DNA from: Anaerolineales bacterium UBA3905
Lineage (GTDB): Bacteria > Chloroflexota > Anaerolineae > Caldilineales > Caldilineaceae
DNA length: 21,688 nucleotides
Assembly (NCBI GenBank): GCA_002391565.1
Contig: DGFH01000243.1
Coordinates: 13,103 to 34,790, forward strand
Direction of reading: 5' to 3'
A model generated the notes under the pieces. It had not been told where the DNA came from, did not search any database, and saw nothing but the letters and a program-made list of their open reading frames with translations. This document shows, piece by piece, positions 15,767-21,688 of this stretch (position 1 is its first letter; the number at the start of each line of letters is the position of its first letter). Position numbers and translations under genes: made by a program.

Positions 15767-16603
15767 ATGTTACTTGGATTTCACGGCGCGACGACGATGA
15801 CGAGTGATCTCGAAACCGACGTGCGCGTCTCGCGGGAAGCGGGCTACAAGGGGCTGGAGCTGTGGGCGGACAAGGTCTATAAGTACCTGGAAACCCACTC
15901 GCTGGAGGAGTTGAACGCGCTCTTCGTGGACAATGGCATTGCGCCCATGAGCCTGAACGCGCTGGTCTTCGTGGGCTTCCGCGGGGACGAATACCCGGAG
16001 GTGCAGGCGCGCTGCAAGATGATGTGCGAGATCGCCCAGGCAATCGGCTGCCCGATGCTGGTGACGGTGCCCAGCCCGACGGAGACGCGCTGGCAGTTGC
16101 CCTGGGAGGATGTCAAGGCGGAGTATGTGCGGGTGTTGCGCGATCTGTCCGCCATCGCCGCGCCCTATGGCGTCAGGCTTTCCTTTGAGTTCCTGGGCTT
16201 CGGCTGGTGTACGGTGCGCACCCCGCGCGGCGCGTGGGAGATCGTCCAGGCAGTGGATCGCCCTAACGTCGGGATGACGGTGGACTGCGCTCATCTCTTT
16301 GCCGGCGGCGGGCTGCTGGATGAACTGGACAGGCTCGACCCCAAGAAGGTTTTCGCCTTCCATCTCGATGATCTGGAAGACACCTGCAAGGAGGCGATCA
16401 CCGACAATACGCGCCTCTATCCGGGAATTGGCGTCGTCCCGCTCGACGAAATTTGTCGGCGGATGAGCGCTATCGGCTACAACGATACGTGCTCCATCGA
16501 ACTCTTCCAACCCGCCTATTGGGAGTTGGATCCGCTGGAGGTCGCTCAGGAATGTCGCGCCGCTGCGCTGAAGGTGCTGGCGCCGCATTTCAATATTGAA
16601 TAA
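15767..16603 (+). CDS. iolI: 2-keto-myo-inositol isomerase, IolI
   Basis: This 278-aa TIM-barrel isomerase is the same length as Bacillus subtilis IolI. It interconverts 2-keto-myo-inositol and 1-keto-D-chiro-inositol and lets D-chiro-inositol enter the pathway. Seen: GATT near the start, THSLEELNALF (43-53), MSLNALVF (61-68), PYGVRLSFEFLG (133-144), NVGMTVDCAH (167-176), FHLDDLED (198-205) and SIELFQPAYWEL (243-254). The metal ligands Glu141, Asp173, His199 and Glu245 each fall one residue before the Bacillus set recalled as 142/174/200/246. IolH was considered, but these segments fit IolI better. GGAGG (15758-15762) lies 4 nt before the ATG. Gene F follows after 42 bp. Confidence 0.9.
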   Translation: MLLGFHGATTMTSDLETDVRVSREAGYKGLELWADKVYKYLETHSLEELNALFVDNGIAPMSLNALVFVGFRGDEYPEVQARCKMMCEIAQAIGCPMLVTVPSPTETRWQLPWEDVKAEYVRVLRDLSAIAAPYGVRLSFEFLGFGWCTVRTPRGAWEIVQAVDRPNVGMTVDCAHLFAGGGLLDELDRLDPKKVFAFHLDDLEDTCKEAITDNTRLYPGIGVVPLDEICRRMSAIGYNDTCSIELFQPAYWELDPLEVAQECRAAALKVLAPHFNIE

Positions 16604-16645
16604 CGCTGTTATTGTCTACGAGAACGCAAAACAAACAGGTGAATC

Positions 16646-17812
16646 ATGTCCACAACACTTAACATCGGCGTCATCGGCATGGGCTGGATGGGCATGGCCC
16701 ACAGTCGCGGCTATCGCGCCATCCCGGATCGCTTTTGGGACGGCGGCATCCGCCCGCGGCTGGTCATCTGCGCCGATGACCTGCCTGCGCGCGCCGAGCA
16801 GGCGCAGGCAATGTTCGGCTTCGAGGAATCGACGACCGACTGGCGGCGGGTGATCGATCACCCTGACGTGCAGGTCGTCAACATCGCGTCGCCCAACTTT
16901 CTGCACAAGGAGATGGCGCTGGCCGCGATTGCGGCTGGCAAGCATGTCTTCTGCGAGAAACCGATCGGGCGCTATCCCGAAGAAGCCATCGAAGTAGCTG
17001 AAGCGGCGCAGAAAGCCGGCGTGATGACCGGCGTCGGCTTCAACTACCGCTGGGCGCCGCTGGTGCAATACACCCGCCAGTTAATCCAGGCAGGTAAACT
17101 CGGTGAATTGACCCACTATCGCGGCCGTTTCTACGCCATGTACGGCAGCGATCCCTACGGCCAGTTGAGCTGGCGATTCAAGTTCGAGCAAGCGGGTTAC
17201 GGCGTGCTAGGTGACATCATGACGCACGTGGTGGACATGGCGCACTTCCTGGCCGGGCCGGTCGACCGCCTGGTGAGCCAGCGCAACACCTTCATCAAAG
17301 AGCGCCCGCTGCCGGCGCCCGGTCGCGGCACGCACTTCTCCGTCGGTCAGCCGGGCGACCCGACGGGACCGGTGGAGAACGAGGACTATATCGGCACGCT
17401 GGTGGAGTTTGCCAACGGCGTCCACGGCACGCTGGAGACCTCGCGCACCGTCTTTGGGCCAAAGTGCGAGATGGCGTTCGAGATCTACGGCACAAAGGGC
17501 GCGGTCAAGTGGAATTTCGAGCGCATGAACGAGCTGCAGGTCTATCTGCCCGATGAAGAGATCGGCCATGATGGCTTCACCACGATCTTTGGCAGCCCGG
17601 ATCATCCGCTGCACGGGCGCTTCAACCCTGGCCCGGCGATCGGACTGGGCTACGACGATCTCAAAACCAGCGAGGCGTATCACTTCCTGAAGTCAATCGT
17701 CGACGGCAAGCAGATCGAGCCAGGCTTTGCCGCCGCCTACGCCGCCGCCCGCACCAACCAGGCGATGATCCGCTCGTGGGAAAGCGGCGCGTGGGAAAAG
17801 GTGGAAGCATGA
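16646..17812 (+). CDS. Gfo/Idh/MocA family oxidoreductase (gene F; paralogue of gene B)
   Basis: This 388-aa dehydrogenase has Rossmann GVIGMGWMG (8-16), Lys105 in CEKPIG, and Asp190/His194 in GDIMTH. It is the same length as the gene at 9276 and nearly collinear with it, sharing the segments GFNYRWAP (131-138), LSWRF, GTKGA(I/V)KWNFE and GLGYDDLKT. The chief difference is near the middle and in the loop around 320-345, so the pair may have split substrates. Shine-Dalgarno AGGTGA (16637-16642) is weak. Its stop overlaps the next gene's start as ATGA (17809-17812), so the two are translationally coupled. NAD or NADP preference cannot be read with confidence (CAD after strand 2). Substrate unknown; a cyclitol or anhydro-sugar is plausible from the group. 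Confidence 0.9.
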   Translation: MSTTLNIGVIGMGWMGMAHSRGYRAIPDRFWDGGIRPRLVICADDLPARAEQAQAMFGFEESTTDWRRVIDHPDVQVVNIASPNFLHKEMALAAIAAGKHVFCEKPIGRYPEEAIEVAEAAQKAGVMTGVGFNYRWAPLVQYTRQLIQAGKLGELTHYRGRFYAMYGSDPYGQLSWRFKFEQAGYGVLGDIMTHVVDMAHFLAGPVDRLVSQRNTFIKERPLPAPGRGTHFSVGQPGDPTGPVENEDYIGTLVEFANGVHGTLETSRTVFGPKCEMAFEIYGTKGAVKWNFERMNELQVYLPDEEIGHDGFTTIFGSPDHPLHGRFNPGPAIGLGYDDLKTSEAYHFLKSIVDGKQIEPGFAAAYAAARTNQAMIRSWESGAWEKVEA

Positions 17813-18915
17813 CGCCTGGCGCGCCTTCCGTCCGCGTTGGCATCCTCGGCAGCAGTTGGTGGGCGGACTCGATGTACCTGCCCGCGCTGGCGCAGCATCC
17901 CAGCGGTCGCGTCACCGCCATCGCTGGGCGCACTGCCGCCGCGTTGGCTGACCGCTGGCGGGTTCCGCACACCTTCGACCGCTACGAAGAGCTCATCCAC
18001 AGTGGGCTGGTGGACGCGGTGATCGTCGCCACGCGCAACGACCAGCACTGCCCGCTCACCCTGGCCGCGCTGGAGCAGGGTCTGCATGTGCTCTGCGAGA
18101 AGCCGCTGGCGTTGACCTACGCCGACGCTGCCCAGATGGCGGCGCGTGCGGCTGAAAAGGGCGCCATCTGCATGACGCCCTTCACCTACCGCTACATGCC
18201 AGTCAACCGCTATCTGAAGCGGCTGCTCGACGACGGCTACCTCGGACGCCCATTTCACCTGAACTTCCGCTACTTCACCGGCTTTGGCCGCACCGGCGGC
18301 TACAACTGGCGTTTCGACGAAAATGTGTCGGGATCAGGCGCCCTGGGCGACATCGCCTCGCACTTCCTCTATCTGGCGTGGTGGTTCTTCGGCGACATCA
18401 CTGCGGTCTTTGCCGAGTTGGGGCGGCTCATTGAACGGGCGCCGCTGGACCCGACCGGACAACCCTATCCCCAGGCCGACGACAACGCCATGATCATGCT
18501 CAAGTTCGCCAGCGGCGCGCAGGGGCTGCTCCACGCGTCTACGGTCGCGCCGGAAGCCACGCCCTTCGGCCAGATCCATGAACTCGACCTGCACGGGATG
18601 GATGGTGCGCTCCACGCGCGGGTGGATTGGGCCAGCGAGCAGCGCATCTACGGCGCGCGCAGCGGCGATCCTGCGCTGGCGGAACTGCCCATCCCCGACG
18701 ACATCTGGCAGGGTGCGCGGCGCGACACGGTGCACAACACCTACCGCGATGTCTTCCGCACCCAGGAGGCGATGACGCGCGCCTGGGTCACGGCCATCGC
18801 GCGCGGGGAACCGCTGCGACCGGATTTGGCTGACGGCGCCTACATCCAGCGGGTGATGGAAGCTGCCCAACGCAGCCACAGGGAAGGGAGGTGGGTCGAT
18901 GTCGCCGACATATGA
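17809..18915 (+). CDS. Gfo/Idh/MocA family oxidoreductase (gene G)
   Basis: This 368-aa oxidoreductase has Lys99 in CEKPLA and Asp181/His185 in GDIASH. The nucleotide-binding loop is degenerate: GILGSSWWADSMYLPAL (11-27) in place of the usual GxGxxG, with AGRT after strand 2, where the missing acid and the Arg suggest NADP use (inference). GGYNWRF (163-169) and SGSGALGD (174-181) resemble the larger sugar-dehydrogenase members more than IolG. The start at 17809 overlaps the stop of gene F by 4 bases and has AAAAGGTGG just upstream; an earlier in-frame start would lie inside gene F. Its 3' end overlaps iolC by 17 bp. Thus genes F, G and iolC form a tightly coupled set. Substrate unknown. Confidence 0.87.
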   Translation: MTPGAPSVRVGILGSSWWADSMYLPALAQHPSGRVTAIAGRTAAALADRWRVPHTFDRYEELIHSGLVDAVIVATRNDQHCPLTLAALEQGLHVLCEKPLALTYADAAQMAARAAEKGAICMTPFTYRYMPVNRYLKRLLDDGYLGRPFHLNFRYFTGFGRTGGYNWRFDENVSGSGALGDIASHFLYLAWWFFGDITAVFAELGRLIERAPLDPTGQPYPQADDNAMIMLKFASGAQGLLHASTVAPEATPFGQIHELDLHGMDGALHARVDWASEQRIYGARSGDPALAELPIPDDIWQGARRDTVHNTYRDVFRTQEAMTRAWVTAIARGEPLRPDLADGAYIQRVMEAAQRSHREGRWVDVADI

Positions 18916-19945
18916 CCTGATCACCCTGGGCCGCTGCGGGATGGATCTCTTCGCACAGGACATCGGCGCGCCCTTTACCGCGATCACCGGGTTCGATGCG
19001 CACATCGGCGGGTCGCCGACCAACATCGCCGTGGCGGCGAGCCGGCTTGGGCTGCGCGTGGCGCTGCTCACTGCGGTGGGGCCAGACCTGGTGGGCGACT
19101 TCGTCCTGGCGCATCTGGCTGAAGAAGGCGTCGACACGCAGTACATCCCCCGCAAACCGGGCACGCACACCGGGCTGGCTGTCGTCGGCGTGCAGCCGCC
19201 CGACCGCTTCCCGCTCGTCTTCTATCGCCACAACCCGGCGGATATATGGCTCGACGCCGACGATGTCGCCGCGGCGCCGATCGAGCAGACGCGCGCGCTG
19301 TTACTCTCCGGCACGGCGCTCAGCCGCGGCGCGTGCGCTGAGGCAACCGTCGCCGCCGCCCAGCGGGCATCCGCCGCCGATGTGGCAACTTTTCTCGACC
19401 TCGACCTGCGTCCCGATCAATGGGCTGGCCCCGATGCGTTGCGTGCTGCAATGAACCGGCTGCTGCCATTCGTTGACGTGGTGATCGGCACGGAAGAAGA
19501 AGCCTATGCGCTGCTCGGCGACGCACCGGAGAGCGTGTTTGTGGGCGGGGCGCGGTTGACGCCCGACCAGGTCGCCGAACTGGAGACACACATCCCGGCG
19601 TTCCTGGCAGCGGAAAAAGGGCACACGTTGATCCTCAAACGCGGCGCACGCGGTGCGACGATCTTCACGTCCGGCGCGCCGCCCGTAGACGTTGCGGGCT
19701 TCCCGGTAACAGTGCTCAACACCGTGGGCGCGGGTGATGCCTTTGCCGGTGGCTTGCTCTACGGGCGCAGCCAGGGCTGGGATTGGCCCGCGAGCGTCCG
19801 CATCGGCAATGCGTGCGGTGCGCTGGTCGTCACACGGCACGGCTGCGCTGCCGCCATGCCACGGTTGGAAGAGGTGGAGGCGTTTATCGGCAATTTCCAA
19901 TCTCACGCAGGGATTAGAGATTGGAGATTGGAGATTAGAAATTAG
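18899..19945 (+). CDS. iolC: 5-dehydro-2-deoxygluconokinase, IolC (PfkB family)
   Basis: This 348-aa ribokinase-type enzyme phosphorylates 2-deoxy-5-keto-D-gluconate (DKG) with ATP to DKG-6-phosphate, the substrate of the IolJ aldolase. Seen: ITLGRCGMDLF (8-18), GGSPTNIAVAASRLG (37-51), FYRHNPADIW (108-117, IolC-like rather than generic PfkB), FLDLDLRPDQW (165-175) and the ATP/catalytic motif NTVGAGDAFAGGLL with Asp280. The start at 18899 is supported by GGAGGT (18887-18892), 6 nt upstream and inside the end of gene G. The last residues, about GIRDWRLEIRN, are read from a GGAGATT-word repeat and are not part of the family, so the native 3' end seems to have been replaced or extended by the repeat. 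Expected active site is complete. Confidence 0.93.
   Translation: MSPTYDLITLGRCGMDLFAQDIGAPFTAITGFDAHIGGSPTNIAVAASRLGLRVALLTAVGPDLVGDFVLAHLAEEGVDTQYIPRKPGTHTGLAVVGVQPPDRFPLVFYRHNPADIWLDADDVAAAPIEQTRALLLSGTALSRGACAEATVAAAQRASAADVATFLDLDLRPDQWAGPDALRAAMNRLLPFVDVVIGTEEEAYALLGDAPESVFVGGARLTPDQVAELETHIPAFLAAEKGHTLILKRGARGATIFTSGAPPVDVAGFPVTVLNTVGAGDAFAGGLLYGRSQGWDWPASVRIGNACGALVVTRHGCAAAMPRLEEVEAFIGNFQSHAGIRDWRLEIRN
19891..19945. repeat. GGAGATT-word inverted repeat forming the iolC 3' end (element A4)
   Basis: A short arm CAATTTCCAATCTC (19891-19904), a short spacer and an arm of GAGATTGGAGATT words (about 19917-19941) lie inside the iolC reading frame. The stop TAG is at 19943-19945, at the end of the element. 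So the last 10 or so codons of iolC come from the repeat. It runs directly into the tandem repeat that follows. Confidence 0.7.
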
Positions 19946-20203
19946 TGGTGTGCCCTGATGGGCGCAACGGACAATGAAATGGGCAGCGGCGTTTCGCCCC
20001 TCGCAACTCGCCCCTCGCCTCTATTTTCAGGTTAGTGGTGCATGCCCTGATGGGCGCAACGAACAATGAAAATGGGCAGCGGCGCTTCGCCCCTCGCCTC
20101 TATTTTCAGGTTAGTGGTGCATGCCCTGATGGGCGCAACGAACAATGAAAATGGGCAGCGGCGCTTCGCCCCTCGCAACTCGCCCCTCGCCTCTATTTTC
20201 AGG
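19942..20203. repeat. Three tandem copies of a 79-93 bp unit
   Basis: Copies lie at 19942-20031 (90 bp), 20032-20110 (79 bp) and 20111-20203 (93 bp). Copy 2 lacks 14 bp (AACTCGCCCCTCGC) present in the others, explained by slippage between short CTCGC repeats. Copy 1 differs by three single or double-base deletions and a few substitutions. Each unit holds a potential small hairpin GGGCAGCGGCGCTTCGCCC (19981-19999, 20074-20092, 20153-20171); the C-to-T change in copy 1 keeps pairing through a G-U wobble. The array fills the iolC-iolB gap. No open frame of substance is convincing here, and no unique spacers exist, so it is not CRISPR. Confidence 0.9.
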
Positions 20204-20237
20204 TTAGAGATTGGGAGATTCGTATCTCGGAGGGGAT

Positions 20238-21074
20238 ATGGAACATTTGATTCGACCGGCTGGCGCCGCTGGAGAGACGATTGTGGTGACGCCGCAGAGC
20301 GCCGGATGGCAGTATTTGAGCTTCCGGGTCATTGTGTTGGCGGCGGGGGAGACGTACACTGTAGTCACCGGTGGCGAAGAGGTGGCGCTTGTGCCGCTGC
20401 AAGGCGCCGGCGTCCTCACCGTCGATAGCGTAAGCTATACGCTGCAGCGCAGCGGCGTCTTCGTTGGCCCGCCGCCGCTGCTCTACACGCCGCCGGGCAA
20501 GACAGTTGTGGTGAAGGCTGAGCGCGCCTTCGAGTTCGCGGTTGGCGGCGCGCCAGCCACCGGCAAGTACGGCGTGCGGTTGATTCGTCCGGAGGAGATC
20601 AAGTGTGAGATTCGCGGTGGCGGCGCTGCACGGCGGCAGGTCAATCACATCCTGGCGCCGCCGCTGCCCGCCGAGCGGCTGATCCTCTTCGAGGTCTACG
20701 TGCCGGGCGGGTCGTGGTCGGGCTGGCCGCCTCACTGCCATGACGGCGCCGGTGGCTCACCCTACCTGGAGGAGACCTACTACTACCGCATCGACCCGCC
20801 CGATGGCTTTGCGATTCACCGCAACTATCGGCTCGACGCCGACTTCGACGAACTGCTGCCGGTGCGCAGCGGCGAGCTGGTGCTGGTGACGCAGGGGTAT
20901 CATCCGGTGGCGGCGGCGCCGGGGAGCAATGTCTATTTCCTCAACTACCTGGCCGGCGAACTTTTGGACGAAGATCGCTCCCGCCCACCGCTGGACGATT
21001 ATCGCTACGCGTGGATGAAGGAAAATTGGGAGGGCAATCGTCTGGAACTGCCGATTGCACGCGCTACGATATGA
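20238..21074 (+). CDS. iolB: 5-deoxy-glucuronate isomerase, IolB
   Basis: This 278-aa bicupin isomerises 5-deoxy-D-glucuronate to 2-deoxy-5-keto-D-gluconate, feeding IolC. Seen: SAGWQYLSFRV (21-31) and the C-terminal cupin core WSGWPPHCHDG with His166 and His168, YLEETYYYRIDPPDGFAIHR with Glu179, and VTQGYHPVAAAPGSN with His222, then the family segment FLNYLAGE. All likely metal ligands are present. The start at 20238 is chosen because GGAGGGG (20229-20235) lies just upstream and the family starts there; an in-frame ATG at 20211 would translate repeat sequence. Length is normal. Its stop overlaps the next gene as ATGA, so IolB is translationally coupled to the DUF2804-type gene. It is cut off from iolC by the tandem repeat array. 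Confidence 0.94.
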   Translation: MEHLIRPAGAAGETIVVTPQSAGWQYLSFRVIVLAAGETYTVVTGGEEVALVPLQGAGVLTVDSVSYTLQRSGVFVGPPPLLYTPPGKTVVVKAERAFEFAVGGAPATGKYGVRLIRPEEIKCEIRGGGAARRQVNHILAPPLPAERLILFEVYVPGGSWSGWPPHCHDGAGGSPYLEETYYYRIDPPDGFAIHRNYRLDADFDELLPVRSGELVLVTQGYHPVAAAPGSNVYFLNYLAGELLDEDRSRPPLDDYRYAWMKENWEGNRLELPIARATI

Positions 21075-21688
21075 GTTTGCAACACAAAATCGTCACGCCA
21101 TCGCCCTTACTCGACGCACAGGGCCGACTGGCGCAGATCGGCTGGGCGCGGGCGCCGTTGCTCGATTGCAACCTGGAGCAGGCGACCTTTTACCCGCGCC
21201 TGCTGCGTTTCCTGCAGCCACTGCGCATCAAGCGTTGGGACTACTACGGCGTCACAACGCCAGAGCGTTACTTCTCCTTCACTCTGGCGGACCTGGGCTA
21301 TGCGGGGCAGGCGTTTGTCTACATCGTGGACTTTGCCACCGGACGCTATCACGAGGAGACGCTAACGCTCCCACCGGGCGGTGGCGTGATCTTGCCGCGT
21401 AACAGCACGGAAGGCGAAAGTCGCTACGACAACGGCAAGGTGCGCCTGTGCTTTCAGGTGACGCCGAACACTCGTCAGATCGCTGTGACCTGGCCTGACT
21501 TCAACAGGCAGCCACTTAGCGCTGAGATCAGCTTTGCCCTGGCGCCTGATCACGAGTCCACCGTCGTCGTCATCCCGATTCGGGGCAACCGTTTCTACTA
21601 CAACCGCAAGATCAACTGTCTGCCCGCAACTGGCTGGCTACAACTTGGTAACGCGCGTACGGAGATTGCGCCGTCGACTTGCCTGGGC
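21071..21688 (+). CDS. DUF2804-type protein, 3' end outside the window
   Basis: An open frame of 206 codons runs without a stop from ATG 21071 to the window end, so it is partial. The start overlaps the iolB stop (ATGA). The opening PSPLLDAQGRLAQIGWARAP, then KRWDYYGVTTPERYFSFTLA and DLGYAGQAFVYIVDF, are what I know of the DUF2804 family; later segments (NRFYYNRKINCLPATGW) also fit. No signal peptide is seen. The family is beta-rich, usually around 330 residues, and has no established function known to me. Coupling to iolB suggests a part in inositol use or in handling its products, but this is inference from position only. Confidence 0.8.
   Translation, partial: MSLQHKIVTPSPLLDAQGRLAQIGWARAPLLDCNLEQATFYPRLLRFLQPLRIKRWDYYGVTTPERYFSFTLADLGYAGQAFVYIVDFATGRYHEETLTLPPGGGVILPRNSTEGESRYDNGKVRLCFQVTPNTRQIAVTWPDFNRQPLSAEISFALAPDHESTVVVIPIRGNRFYYNRKINCLPATGWLQLGNARTEIAPSTCLG

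Noticed and set aside
15767..16603. IolH or generic sugar-phosphate isomerase
   Set aside because: Length, metal-ligand positions and several segments match IolI more closely.
19942..20203. CRISPR array
   Set aside because: The copies are directly adjacent with no unique spacers, and unit length is 79-93 bp.
20066..20428. Small + frame gene across the tandem repeat and the start of iolB
   Set aside because: It only translates the repeat and then runs out of frame through iolB; no ribosome site.
1..21688. tRNA, rRNA, transposase, integrase or riboswitch
   Set aside because: None recognised on either strand by eye; a covariance-model scan would be needed to exclude small RNAs.

Overview
The window is a GC-rich, single-strand (all +) gene cluster for myo-inositol and probably other cyclitols. 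I read it as a Chloroflexota chromosome, most likely Anaerolineae or Caldilineae-like. The reasons are the Ala/Pro/Glu-rich linker behind the lipoprotein cysteine of the binding protein and the many short-word inverted repeats between genes. The phylum call is inference; no rRNA or marker gene is present.

Layout. 126-1589 is IolA/MmsA (malonate/methylmalonate semialdehyde dehydrogenase). 1907-5562 is a sugar-type ABC importer: lipoprotein binding protein, double-NBD ATPase and permease. 5664-7829 holds a UroD/MtaA-superfamily protein and an unrecognised 299-aa protein. 7957-13482 holds four Gfo/Idh/MocA oxidoreductases (one a clear IolG) and an SDR. 13564-16603 holds IolE, a second clear IolG and IolI. 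16646-19945 holds two more Gfo/Idh/MocA enzymes and IolC. 20238-21074 is IolB, and a DUF2804-type gene starts at 21071 and runs off the window.

How the genes work together. The importer would bring in an inositol. IolG-type dehydrogenases oxidise it to an inosose, and IolI interconverts 1-keto-D-chiro-inositol and 2-keto-myo-inositol. IolE dehydrates the inosose. Ring opening by IolD is not encoded here. IolB and IolC then act on the 5-deoxy-glucuronate and 2-deoxy-5-keto-gluconate stages, and IolA finishes with malonate semialdehyde to acetyl-CoA. IolD, the aldolase IolJ and any regulator are absent from the window.

What stands out. First, there are seven Gfo/Idh/MocA genes in one iol cluster together with IolI and a possible methyltransferase-like protein, which suggests a broad or modified-cyclitol pathway (stereoisomers, O-methyl-inositols such as pinitol, or inositol conjugates). 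Second, almost every gap longer than about 80 bp holds an inverted repeat made of short repeated words (GGAGATT, TRCGTGT, GCGGATG, RCGCAAA and others). Several begin exactly at the preceding stop codon, and one forms the 3' end of iolC.
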